Made by a program: the position numbers and the translations under genes. Below the pieces are notes generated by a model, which was not told the DNA's origin, did not search any database, and saw nothing but the letters and a program-made list of their open reading frames with translations. Shown in pieces: positions 1 through 9,166 of a stretch of DNA of 64,000 nt. This stretch comes from an uncultured Pedobacter sp. (lineage in GTDB: Bacteria; Bacteroidota; Bacteroidia; Sphingobacteriales; Sphingobacteriaceae). Position 1 is the first letter of the stretch. Each line of letters begins with the position of its first letter. Where the stretch lies: contig NZ_CAJYOJ010000082.1 of the NCBI RefSeq assembly GCF_913776295.1, positions 49,012 to 113,011 on the forward strand, in the 5' to 3' direction.

Positions 1-2930
1 GCCCTGTTCACCAGGGTTTTGGGTAATGAATAACCAATATCCAATGTTTTTAAACGCAGGTAGGAACCATCCCTTAGCCAGAATGTTGATGCCCTGTAAT
101 TATTGGCATTCGGGCCATACGTTAAACGCGGATAATCGGCATTGGGATCTTCGTTAACCCCTAACATCCAACGGTTACTATCAGCAATATCGCTTAAGAT
201 ATTTCCCCAGTTCTGGCCTAAGCTGAACATATACACCGAAGAGCCATTGATAAAGTAAGTAGACTTTCCTACCCCTTGAAAATGCACATTGATATCCAGT
301 CCTTTCCAGCTGGTTGAAATACCAAAACCATAGGTAAAATTAGGGCGTGTGGTTGCACCAATGGCCACAATATCGTTATCATCAATTAAACCATCTCCGT
401 TAACGTCCTTGTATTTGATATCGCCCGGCATCACCTCGCCAAAGCTTTGCCTCGGACTGTTACGGATATCATCATAATCAGTGAACAAGCCTAAATCGAT
501 CAGTCCCCGCGCCTGGTCTACACGATGTCCTTCCTGAAGTTTATAGCTGTAAATCGTGTTTTCTTCATCCCGTTCAATAATTTCATTTTTGCTATAGGTG
601 GCATTGCCCCTCAGGGTTAAATCGACATTATTGATCTTCTGTTTAAAAGTAAAACTGCCATCAAATCCATGGGCTTTTACCTCACCAACATTGGCTGATG
701 GATTGTTCTCCAGGCCTACAAATCCCGGCAGGAAATTCCGGCTCATATAAATGCCGTCACGTCTTTCCCTGAAATAATCCACCGTCCCGCTGATTTTATC
801 ATGAAATAAAGCATAATCTATCCCTAAATCCTGTTTGGTAGCTACTTCCCACGTTACATTTGGGGAGGCTACTGATGAATAACGGATTCCTGTCCAGGGA
901 TTTGACGAATCGAAATCACCGAAATTGTAACCAACTGCCGACATTTGTTCCAAACTGTAGAGATAAGGAAACCTGATATTACCTAAATTATCATTCCCGG
1001 TTTTTCCATATGAATAACGGATTTTAAACATATCTACCCAACCCAGTTTCTTTACCAAGGGTTCCTCGCCTACATTCCATGCACCCGAAATGGCAGGAAA
1101 AAACCCAAACCGGTAATCTTTATGAAAATTCTCGGAACCTGTGTATCCGAAGTTAAAGTCTACATAGTAGCGTGAATTCCAGTTATAATTCACGCGACCT
1201 GCAACTCCCTGGTTGCGGCGGGCAATTCCGTTTTTGAGATCGGTACCGATATTTTGGGTAAACACCCTGGAAGCCTGCGTGTATTTGATCACCGCACCAA
1301 AATTATGCGAGGCAATGCTTCGGTTGTAATGGGTTTCCCATTCGAAAAATTCATTTTTGTTACCATCCGAACCGGCCGTCTGCGTCATTTTCTGTTCTTC
1401 TTTAATCCGCTTGAATACCAGTTCGCCTGCTGTATTCCGGTAACGGCTGGCACTCCATAATTCAGGAAATTTATACCGTTTGATATAATTGTTGTTGTAG
1501 GTATCATACCCGAAACGGCCCACAAAACGGAGTCCTCTGGTAATAAAATCGAGTCCCTGGTTCAGGTTTAGTGTGGTTTGAATATTGTTGCTCCAGCTTT
1601 CATTGTAGCCTGTCATGGTACCCTGTACCCAGGGATTAAAACGATCCATATCGTTGTCAGGATTAGTGTCGCCGTCATCACTGGCCGGGATTTTCCCATC
1701 CGAGTACTGAAGTGGTGAAGTGATGGCATTATAGCCCATCAGCGCTGTCCAGATGGCATCACTGCCCACTCCTGGGTCGTTCTGTTTACGCAATGAGCCT
1801 GATACTCCAACGGTTAACAGGGTAGATTTGGTGATGTCCATGTCTACGCTTAAGCGGTAGGTATATTTATTGAAACTGGCATTGGTATTATAATCTTTTA
1901 AAGCATCGTCTACCTTGTACATTCCCTGCTGGTTCTGGTAACTGCCCGATAAATAATAACGTGCCGTTTTTCCGCCGCCGCTCAGGTTAAGCATACTGCG
2001 TTGGCTCCTGGCTGCGTCCCGGAGTACCACATCCATCCAGTTTACATTAGGAAAGAGGTCCGGATCGAGTCCCAGGCGCAGAATTTCAAGCTCCGAACGC
2101 GAGAAAAGCGGTTCCTGATTACGTACAATCTTGGCTTCATTGGCCATTGAGGCATACGTATAGCCGTCTACAAACTGTGGAAGTTTAGTGAGCGTGTTGT
2201 AAAAACCTTCCACTTTAGCATTGATATTCACCTTACCTTCCTTCCCTCTTTTGGTTTTGATCAGGATTACTCCGTTGGCGCCTCTGCTACCATACATCGC
2301 GGTTGCGGAAGCATCTTTTAACACTGAAAAGGATTCTACATCTTCCACATTGATTTCATTCATATCACGCTCAAAACCATCAATCAATACCAAAGCAGCA
2401 TTACTGGCTCCAAAAGTAGAAATACTGCGCACCCAGAATTCGGAAATACTGCCTGGCCGTCCCGAAGTTTGCATGGCCTGTATACCCGGTACCACGCCGG
2501 CCAGGGCATCAGCCATTGATGTGGACGGATTGGACTTCAGCTGATCAACATTTACTGTGGTAATGGCACCTGTAATGGCAATCTTTTTTTCGGCACCGGT
2601 AGCCGTTACCACCACTTCGTTCAGTACACTGGCATCCGATTCTTTTAAGGTAACATCTACCAGGCGTTGCTCTTTCACCAAAACTTCTTTCTTTTCGTAA
2701 CCCACGTAAGAAAATACAAGGGTTTGATAGGCAGGCATTTTAATGGTGTATCTTCCATCTCCATCGGTAATGGCCCCTAATCCGGGCAGGTTACTTACCG
2801 AGATGCTCACCCCCGGAATCGGCAGCTTTTTCTCATCGGTTACGGTACCTTTAACGATCACCTCCTGGGCCAGGATATTAATGGAAATCCCAAGCACCCA
2901 AAGGCAGGTCAATAAAATAAATCTCATCAT
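1..2930 (-). CDS. SusC/RagA-family TonB-dependent receptor, 3' end outside window
   Basis: Outer-membrane receptor expected to import oligosaccharides with a SusD lipoprotein. The frame is open from an ATG at 2930 to the window edge, giving about 976 residues; the C-terminal end of the barrel is missing. In order: a signal peptide (MMRFILLT start, cleavage near ILAQ), a carboxypeptidase-regulatory-like domain (GTVTDEKKLPIPGVSISV), a TonB-box-like stretch (NEVVVTATG), then a plug domain with the SusC signature (SVLKDASATAMYGSRGANGV). The gene follows an IPT/NHL lipoprotein by 19 bp, so the two are probably cotranscribed. A SusD gene is expected beyond the left edge. Substrate cannot be told from this fragment. 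The family call is certain; the end is an artefact of the window. Confidence 0.93.
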   Translation of the reverse strand, partial: MMRFILLTCLWVLGISINILAQEVIVKGTVTDEKKLPIPGVSISVSNLPGLGAITDGDGRYTIKMPAYQTLVFSYVGYEKKEVLVKEQRLVDVTLKESDASVLNEVVVTATGAEKKIAITGAITTVNVDQLKSNPSTSMADALAGVVPGIQAMQTSGRPGSISEFWVRSISTFGASNAALVLIDGFERDMNEINVEDVESFSVLKDASATAMYGSRGANGVILIKTKRGKEGKVNINAKVEGFYNTLTKLPQFVDGYTYASMANEAKIVRNQEPLFSRSELEILRLGLDPDLFPNVNWMDVVLRDAARSQRSMLNLSGGGKTARYYLSGSYQNQQGMYKVDDALKDYNTNASFNKYTYRLSVDMDITKSTLLTVGVSGSLRKQNDPGVGSDAIWTALMGYNAITSPLQYSDGKIPASDDGDTNPDNDMDRFNPWVQGTMTGYNESWSNNIQTTLNLNQGLDFITRGLRFVGRFGYDTYNNNYIKRYKFPELWSASRYRNTAGELVFKRIKEEQKMTQTAGSDGNKNEFFEWETHYNRSIASHNFGAVIKYTQASRVFTQNIGTDLKNGIARRNQGVAGRVNYNWNSRYYVDFNFGYTGSENFHKDYRFGFFPAISGAWNVGEEPLVKKLGWVDMFKIRYSYGKTGNDNLGNIRFPYLYSLEQMSAVGYNFGDFDSSNPWTGIRYSSVASPNVTWEVATKQDLGIDYALFHDKISGTVDYFRERRDGIYMSRNFLPGFVGLENNPSANVGEVKAHGFDGSFTFKQKINNVDLTLRGNATYSKNEIIERDEENTIYSYKLQEGHRVDQARGLIDLGLFTDYDDIRNSPRQSFGEVMPGDIKYKDVNGDGLIDDNDIVAIGATTRPNFTYGFGISTSWKGLDINVHFQGVGKSTYFINGSSVYMFSLGQNWGNILSDIADSNRWMLGVNEDPNADYPRLTYGPNANNYRASTFWLRDGSYLRLKTLDIGYSLPKTLVNR

Positions 2931-2949
2931 TATATTGTGTATTTATCAG

Positions 2950-4335
2950 TTATTCTTCTTTAGCAATTTTGCGGATCAGCCAGTTGCCTGTATCGCCGAT
3001 GTAAAAGCATTTCCTGGTTTCATCATAAGTAATGGCCTGTGGATTATTGAAACGGGCCTCTGTGCGTAAATCGCCATCTGCGTAGCCACTTGTGCCATTG
3101 TTACCGCGCCCGGCAAAAGTGCTTACCCTCCCCTGTGGCGTTAAAGTGCGGATGGCATGATTGGCTTTGTCGCAGAAATAGAAATCGTATAGGTCTCCTC
3201 CGGTAGCTTCATAATCGGGGTTTTTCACAAATACGCCCTGTACCGGGTTATTTAACCGGGCGTTGGTGCCAATTCCATCGGCATAACCGGCGGTACCTGC
3301 AGCACCACAAATGGTATAAGGGGTTTTAAAAGTCCTCGTGGCGCGGTCATAATCGGTACGCATAATAAAATGCTTATCGTACTCAACCAGATAGGCATAG
3401 TCGCCCGAAGGGTGCATCACCATGTAAACGGCTACAGCGCTGTAAGGATTGGAGAAGACCAGTTTATCCTCTTTAGTATTAAAATCATACCTGCGGATAT
3501 CTCCTGCCCTGAACCTCGAATAATAAAGTTCACCATTCTGAGGGTGTATCATCGTTCCGTTTACCCCGCGTGCATAAACTTCGATTGCTTTCTTTTGCAG
3601 AAAGCTGGATTCACGGCTAAAGATATAATTACCATATTTGGTATCGCTGGAGTGATTGTGCGAAACAATCATGTCCTGATTGCCATCAATTCGCCAATTG
3701 ATAATGGATACCCTGTCGAGATCAGTCCTGAAATAGCTCACATATTTCTTTTCGAAATCGACGAGACGGCAACTGTTCACATCGGCTGAAAAGTACAGGC
3801 GATTTGGATTTTTCGGATCAAGGGTGAGCCAGGTAATGCCTTTAAACGCCCCGCAATCATTAAACGGGCCTTCTTTTTCTTCAAAATTAGAAGCCACCTG
3901 GTAGTACTTTCCTAAAAATGTAGAAACCAGTAATTTTCGGGTATAAGAAAAGACTTCTTTCGATATAGCCTGTGCAAGCTGCTGGTTGTTGCCATCAATG
4001 ATGGTGATTTTGATATCGCCATCATAAGCCTCTTCAGGAATAATACAATAAATACTATTGTTTTTTACCCCGATCACTTTAGCCACTTTTCCACCAATGG
4101 TCACTTTTATTTTCGAAATATCATTACCGAAATTATGGCCATAAATAACGAGGTTATTCCCTACTCCGCCTTGTTTTGGGTAAAAATCAGTAATCAGCAC
4201 TTCTTTTGACGGATCGTAAGCATCCTCCTGCTGCAATTTTTCTTGTTTACACCGCGTTAACGAAAGTGCAATCAGCCCGAGCAATATCCATTGGATTTGC
4301 CAGGGCATGGTTTTTACATTTTTTTTTGTTTTCAT
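2950..4335 (-). CDS. IPT/TIG and NHL-repeat lipoprotein, PUL-associated
   Basis: A 461-residue lipoprotein. The N-terminus has a basic stretch, a hydrophobic segment and a lipobox ending at Cys29 (LTRC), so it is probably anchored to the outer membrane. Residues about 45-125 form an IPT/TIG immunoglobulin-like domain (ITDFYPKQGGVGNNLVIYG). The rest resembles a beta-propeller with NHL-type repeats near the C-terminus (NNPQAITYDETRKCFYIGD, then DTGNWLIRKI). In Bacteroidota PULs such proteins often precede susC and are thought to bind glycan at the cell surface. Here it is the first gene before the truncated SusC, 19 bp away. No catalytic motif is visible. The function as a glycan-binding protein is inferred from context only. 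Confidence 0.85.
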   Translation of the reverse strand: MKTKKNVKTMPWQIQWILLGLIALSLTRCKQEKLQQEDAYDPSKEVLITDFYPKQGGVGNNLVIYGHNFGNDISKIKVTIGGKVAKVIGVKNNSIYCIIPEEAYDGDIKITIIDGNNQQLAQAISKEVFSYTRKLLVSTFLGKYYQVASNFEEKEGPFNDCGAFKGITWLTLDPKNPNRLYFSADVNSCRLVDFEKKYVSYFRTDLDRVSIINWRIDGNQDMIVSHNHSSDTKYGNYIFSRESSFLQKKAIEVYARGVNGTMIHPQNGELYYSRFRAGDIRRYDFNTKEDKLVFSNPYSAVAVYMVMHPSGDYAYLVEYDKHFIMRTDYDRATRTFKTPYTICGAAGTAGYADGIGTNARLNNPVQGVFVKNPDYEATGGDLYDFYFCDKANHAIRTLTPQGRVSTFAGRGNNGTSGYADGDLRTEARFNNPQAITYDETRKCFYIGDTGNWLIRKIAKEE

Positions 4336-5322
4336 ATATACCTATCGCTTTTTCCGGATCAAACCGGCTTGCATAATTAAATTGTTAACCACTTTTGGTA
4401 CATGGGTTCCTTAGATTGAGGTATGTTGGATATATCCGTTTCCGGGGAGATTTCAGAAAACTATTGTTTAATATTACAGCAGCCGGTCAGGAAGCAGTTT
4501 AAAACTGCATGGATGAATTTTTGGACAAAGAAATCCCTATCAGCCTCAATGCGGTGCCGATGGCAGGTGTAAACTGAACCTGCTGGTCTTGCCTGATAAT
4601 GATTGCATATTGCCCATAATATGGTTACTATACTGCAACATGAATCTCAAAAAACACTAAAACGTTTTTACAAAACAAACTCTTTATGTGATCAAATGAT
4701 ACTTATCACTTGATAATGATCAAAAAATTAACATTGACTTGCGCCTGGAAATAATTTTTAGCCTGATTTGTTTAGGCCGTAAAGCGACGTCATTGGTGAT
4801 TAGACCATGAGGTTATCGTTTTACGGAACAATAAACGTGTTTAGAACAGATAGGTAAGTGTTGAGCATCATATTAATTTAGTTTTCGTTTCCCTGGTTAG
4901 TAATATATTAAAGTATTTGATAATCAACTGTCTGAAATAAATATCTGTTTTCTCATAATACATATTGAAACTGCAAAAAGCATGTGTTGCCTATCGAAGA
5001 ATTGCAGTAAGGTTTGTTATTTGGTTAATTGAAATCAAAGTAAAGCAATACTGATTTTATTATCTGTTCAATATTTTGTCGATTTGTCTCAACTTTGGCA
5101 AAATTCCCTTAAAACTTTATAACTTTTCTTATATAAACGCAAAACACGGACATTATTAGTGTCTAGCTCAATCAAACCCGTATCATTAGGGTCCCTTTGA
5201 CACACCTGTTGCAGACAGCTATATATCAAGCCCTATACAAGTCTGCAGAAAGGAACTTACCGGTATGTGTTACAACAAATATGACAGCCAAAACCAATAG
5301 TTAAAATCACTGTTCTTTAAGG
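4336..5322. other. Intergenic region between divergent genes, 987 bp
   Basis: No convincing gene on either strand. It separates the divergent IPT/NHL lipoprotein and the deaminase and must hold both promoters, but I found no TTTG/TAnnTTTG pair I would defend. The only small symmetries seen are GGATATATCC at about 4433-4442 and CCGG-TTTGAT-CCGG (minus strand) near 4355-4368. The AT-rich half nearest the deaminase has many short A/T runs. It could hide a small RNA or a decayed gene; nothing in the sequence shows it. Confidence 0.5.
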
Positions 5323-5817
5323 ATGGAAATACATGAAAAGTTTATGGCTAAAGCCATTGCATTATCGGAGCAGAACCTGCGATCGTTGAAAGGAGGGCCG
5401 TTTGGGGCTTTAATTGTGCGCGACGGTAAAATCCTGAGCGCTGAGGCTAATTCAGTTACGCAGGACTGTGATCCGACGGCCCATGCTGAAATAAATGCAA
5501 TCAGGCAGGCAGCAAAAAAAATAGGGAAAGCCGACCTGTCAGGCTGTACGATTTATACCAGCGCAGAGCCTTGCCCCATGTGCTTAAGTGCAATATACTG
5601 GTCCAATATTAAACAGGTATACTATGGAAATACCCGAACAGATGCGGAATGGGCAGGCTTTGGTGATCAGTTCATTTTAGACGCCTTGCAGGAACCGATA
5701 GAAAAACAGCCGGTATCATTTGAAAGGATTATGCCAGGAGAAGCCATAAAAGCATTTGAGCAATGGCGTGCGGGAGGCCAGATGCTGGAAGAGAAAGTGA
5801 AAGATGGATCGTTGTAG
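5323..5817 (+). CDS. guaD: Guanine deaminase-like nucleoside/base deaminase
   Basis: Zinc-dependent cytidine-deaminase-fold enzyme of 164 residues, the usual length for the small bacterial guanine deaminases. The zinc site is complete: His54 and Glu56 in the HAE motif, and Cys84 and Cys87 in PCPMC. The surrounding text (GGPFGALIV, DPTAHAEINAIR, SAEPCPMCLSAIYW, the C-terminal FEQWR) resembles GuaD of Bacillus more than the tRNA adenosine deaminase TadA, so conversion of guanine to xanthine in purine salvage is the likely role. There is no signal peptide, so it is cytoplasmic. It stands alone, divergent from the PUL on its left and convergent with the amylase on its right. Another purine or pterin substrate is possible. 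Confidence 0.85.
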   Translation: MEIHEKFMAKAIALSEQNLRSLKGGPFGALIVRDGKILSAEANSVTQDCDPTAHAEINAIRQAAKKIGKADLSGCTIYTSAEPCPMCLSAIYWSNIKQVYYGNTRTDAEWAGFGDQFILDALQEPIEKQPVSFERIMPGEAIKAFEQWRAGGQMLEEKVKDGSL

Positions 5818-5906
5818 CTGCCTGGCAATTTGCAATTAAGAGGTTAAAGACTACGCCTCTGAAGATGATAGGTTATTATAAAAACAGAATATAAAATTGA
5901 TTAAAC

Positions 5907-5947
5907 ACCCCGCCCTAAGGGCAACCCCTCCTTAATAAGGAGGGGCG
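5907..5947. repeat. REP-like twin hairpin between convergent genes
   Basis: Two palindromes stand side by side. GCCC-TAA-GGGC is at 5912-5922, and a perfect 9-bp stem (CCCCTCCTT and AAGGAGGGG, loop AAT) is at 5925-5945. The pair lies between the 3' ends of the deaminase and the amylase. Neither strand has a clear T tract after the stem, so it is better described as a repetitive extragenic palindrome that may stop or stabilise both transcripts. Similar pyrimidine-rich hairpins are, to my recollection, common in Pedobacter and Flavobacterium genomes; copy number cannot be judged here. Confidence 0.6.
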
Positions 5948-6016
5948 TAAACCAATGTATGCTGTGACCTATTATCACAGGTTGAATCCATAAGAGATTT
6001 CAGATCTGAACAACTA

Positions 6017-7516
6017 TCAATCCGCTTTTAAAGTATAAACTGAAACCGAACCTGCTTCACAATAAAATTCTGCCCATCCATCCTGGTCTATGGTAATTTC
6101 TCTGTCGCAATGCCCCAGATAATCGCTAAAAGTTTTGCCTGCAAACTCAGTACCCATTTCCATACGCTTATTTCCCGCTTCACCATTTGATAAAACCACT
6201 GCAAGGCCCGAACCCTGGTGTTCCTCATCTCCCGAGCGTGTCCAGCCAATACAACTTGGATGATCAAAATAATCGCGTTGAAAACCATAGGCGAATGTTT
6301 TTCTCAATTGTAACAATGCCTCTAACTGAGGAAGTGAGGCCATGGTCACTTCGTGGTCTTTTCCATCATTCCCTTTGTCGGTATAGGCCGATCCATATAC
6401 ATCTGCATAAAAAACGCATGGGTAACCTGCTTCACGGAGTAAAATGATTGCATAAGCATGTGCCCGGAACCATGGTTCTACTGTCTGTTCGAGCGATTGG
6501 AGTGGTTGGGTATCGTGGTTTTCAACCAATGTTACGGCTAGTTCCGGTCTCATTGAAACCAGAGATCCGTTTAATATGGTACTCAGGTCATATTGTTCGC
6601 CATCTTTACTGGCACGGGAGAAATTAGCCTGAAGGCTGGCATCGAATAACGACATACGGCCCTGTGTAGCATCAATATAATCCAGCATGGACTGCGGATC
6701 GTATGGCGACCAATATTCGCCCACCGTAAACAGTTCTTTGCCTGTTTCAGCCCGAAGATAATCCAGCCATTCATTATAAAAATCAGCAGGCATATGTTTA
6801 ATGGCATCCAAACGTAATCCGTCAAAACCTGTAGTCTGGTAAAACCACATTCCCCATCTTTTAAGTTCCTCTCTTACAGCAGGATTCCTAAAATCGATAT
6901 CGGTAAGCATCAGGTAGTCATAATTTCCATTTTCGGTATCGAGCACATTCTCCCATCCTGCTCCGTATTGGTTTTGAATGCTGTATACTGCCGACTCCTG
7001 GGTACGTGCATCGTAATCTACCCCCGTAAAGCACTGGAAATCCCATTGAAATTCAGAATATTTTCCACCACGACCCGGATAGGTAAATTTGGTATAAGCA
7101 TCAATTTCAAAGGGTTCTGAGATGAATTCATTTCTGTTCTCCGGATTTACCTTGCGTACCATAACCGGTTCATGATCGTCTGCTCCGCCCAGATGGTTCA
7201 GCACAATATCTACATAAACATTTATACCAGCCTCCTGAGCAGCTTTTATTGCCTGCAGATATTCTTCTTTAGTACCATATTTTGTAGCAATACTTCCTTT
7301 CTGATCAAATTCGCCGAGATCGTATAGATCATAAGAATCGTAACCGGTTGAATCTTTGCCATCCATACCCTTGTGTGCCGGTGGCAGCCAAATGGAATCT
7401 ATTCCCATTTCTTTTAGTTTAACAGCATCTTGCTGAACTTTCTTCCAAAGGCTGCCATCATTAGGATAGTACCATTCGAAGTACTGTAACATTGTATGAT
7501 TTTCCATTTCTTTCAT
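6017..7516 (-). CDS. Cytoplasmic alpha-amylase, GH13
   Basis: Endo-acting alpha-1,4-glucan hydrolase of 499 residues, the length of the cytoplasmic AmyA/AmyS group (GH13 subfamily 5). It starts with the family's MLQYFEWYYPNDG block and shows the four GH13 regions: VDIVLNHLGG, GLRLDAIKHM with the nucleophile Asp near residue 235, FTVGEYW with the acid/base Glu near 268, and VENHDTQP with the third Asp near 335. No signal peptide is present, so it acts on internal glycogen or imported maltodextrins and is not a PUL surface enzyme. The start at 7516 is an ATG; a second Met at residue 4 is also possible. It is a single-gene unit by spacing. Confidence 0.95.
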   Translation of the reverse strand: MKEMENHTMLQYFEWYYPNDGSLWKKVQQDAVKLKEMGIDSIWLPPAHKGMDGKDSTGYDSYDLYDLGEFDQKGSIATKYGTKEEYLQAIKAAQEAGINVYVDIVLNHLGGADDHEPVMVRKVNPENRNEFISEPFEIDAYTKFTYPGRGGKYSEFQWDFQCFTGVDYDARTQESAVYSIQNQYGAGWENVLDTENGNYDYLMLTDIDFRNPAVREELKRWGMWFYQTTGFDGLRLDAIKHMPADFYNEWLDYLRAETGKELFTVGEYWSPYDPQSMLDYIDATQGRMSLFDASLQANFSRASKDGEQYDLSTILNGSLVSMRPELAVTLVENHDTQPLQSLEQTVEPWFRAHAYAIILLREAGYPCVFYADVYGSAYTDKGNDGKDHEVTMASLPQLEALLQLRKTFAYGFQRDYFDHPSCIGWTRSGDEEHQGSGLAVVLSNGEAGNKRMEMGTEFAGKTFSDYLGHCDREITIDQDGWAEFYCEAGSVSVYTLKAD

Positions 7517-7900
7517 GAATTTAGTAGTGGATATACCTGCTAAACAGAGTGATTGTTTTAAATTTGATCAATCCATACTGAATTTATTTTATAATGGACA
7601 ATTTTGAGATACAAATGAATGATATCAAGACATTATTGATGTATCACACAGATAGAATAAATATAACCGGATAGTTAACGACCGATGGATTTTTCCACTT
7701 GGAAAAACTGGCTTTGATGTTGGCTGGAAAAAGTATGCCCACTCAATTGCAATCCAATTGAATTGGTCAGGTTGAGCCTCCGGAAGTTCAGAACAGGTAG
7801 TTAGGGTTTTAGCAAACCTGTACCGATTAATTAAAATTTTACATCGGCTTGCTCACGGCACCTATCCGGGGATGGTAACTATTTTTGATCTGCATAATCA
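7517..7900. other. Intergenic region, 384 bp
   Basis: No gene seen. It follows the 3' end of the histidine kinase operon and precedes the amylase, both on the minus strand, so it should contain the operon terminator and the amylase promoter. A perfect inverted repeat (TTTTTCC and GGAAAAA, loop ACTT) lies at 7690-7707, about 190 bp past the kinase stop. It is A/T-flanked on both sides and is only a weak terminator candidate. No TAnnTTTG box was found near the amylase start. Confidence 0.5.
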
Positions 7901-9166
7901 TTATCCGGCAAGCTGAATGGTAAATACGGTACGTGGTTTAGTTGTTTTCAAAGAAAAACCGAAACCATGGTTGAGCAGTATTTCTCTCACCAGTGTTAAT
8001 CCAATGCCCTGCCCATCTTTCTTCGTGCTGAAGAAAGGACTAAAAATTTGTGATGCATTTTCTTCAGAAATACCTTCTCCATTGTCGTAAATATTGAGCT
8101 GATGTTTAGCAGCATTCAGTTCTATTTGAATAACACCATTTTTTTCTATCGCCTGAATTGAATTTTTAAGAATGTTTATCAGGGCCTGCTCCATTTGTTC
8201 AACATCGGCAGAAATAAAATATGATGACGCTGGTAAGTCGAGTTCAAACCTGATTTGTTTTTCGTTTGCAGCGAAATACATCAATTCTGTTACAGATCTG
8301 AGAAGTTCTGCCAGATCTGTTTTCTTTCTGTTCGCTCCCGGAAGTTTCACCAGATCGGCAAAATTCCGGATGAATATGTTTAGGTTCTGATTACGTTCAA
8401 CAGCAATTTTCATGGCATTTTTTAATAGCTGCTCTTCCTCTTTCAGCCATAAATCATCTTGAGCCAATGCCGTATTAATAATTGAATTTACGGGACCAAC
8501 TGTATTGTTCACCTCATGTGCCATCATTCTGATTACCTTACTGTAAACGCTTTTCTCGGCCGAAAAAATTTCTGCCGTTACCTCTTCCATCATGATAAAA
8601 ATCCGTTCGAAACCTCTGTCTATAAATCTCGACTTTTGAATTTTGTAGGTATGCAGTCCATCCGTCCGGAGCATTTTTGACGTTCCGGTTTTCATGCCCT
8701 GAATCTGATTTTCGAGCAAATCCGGATTCTCTTTGATAATTTCCAACGCCTTTGGATTGATCTGCTTGAGCTTTCCATCATAATCAAGAATAATAATTCC
8801 CGTTGGCGAAGTCTGAATAAGCTTTTCAAGAAAAAAATGCTGTTCTTCCTGTTTCGTTCGCTCGGTTCTTAATTCCTCGATCATACGGTTATAAACATCT
8901 ACCAGCTCATCTACCTCTTTTTTTCCGGTCAATAAAAATTTAACATTAAAATCCCGGTCTTTTATGGCTGCAATGCCTTGTTTTAAATAAGTAAGCGGAC
9001 TGATCAGCTGCTTATAAAGGCTAATTGATATCACAACGGAAACCAGTACAAATGCCTCTGCCAGCATAAATATGAGCTTGTTTTTTTCAAAAATAAAATA
9101 GCTCATCACCAGGCAAATCACGTGAAGAATAACGATAAACAGGATATACTTAGTCTTCAGTTTCAT
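7901..9166 (-). CDS. NtrY-like membrane sensor histidine kinase
   Basis: Sensor kinase of 421 residues, paired with the sigma-54 regulator just upstream. Two membrane segments sit within residues 1-55, followed by a HAMP-like linker, a PAS domain (QTSPTGIIILDYDGKLKQIN), a dimerisation box with the phospho-accepting His (MAHEVNNTVGPVNSI) and an ATPase domain (ILKNSIQAIE, IYDNGEGI, GIGLTLVREIL). The HEVNN box and overall order resemble NtrY. I chose ATG 9166 because the longer frame to 9208 overlaps the regulator by 59 bp, while this start overlaps its stop by 17 bp and begins MKLKTKYILF. The sensed signal is unknown; position suggests the exporter's substrate or envelope stress. Confidence 0.92.
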   Translation of the reverse strand: MKLKTKYILFIVILHVICLVMSYFIFEKNKLIFMLAEAFVLVSVVISISLYKQLISPLTYLKQGIAAIKDRDFNVKFLLTGKKEVDELVDVYNRMIEELRTERTKQEEQHFFLEKLIQTSPTGIIILDYDGKLKQINPKALEIIKENPDLLENQIQGMKTGTSKMLRTDGLHTYKIQKSRFIDRGFERIFIMMEEVTAEIFSAEKSVYSKVIRMMAHEVNNTVGPVNSIINTALAQDDLWLKEEEQLLKNAMKIAVERNQNLNIFIRNFADLVKLPGANRKKTDLAELLRSVTELMYFAANEKQIRFELDLPASSYFISADVEQMEQALINILKNSIQAIEKNGVIQIELNAAKHQLNIYDNGEGISEENASQIFSPFFSTKKDGQGIGLTLVREILLNHGFGFSLKTTKPRTVFTIQLAG

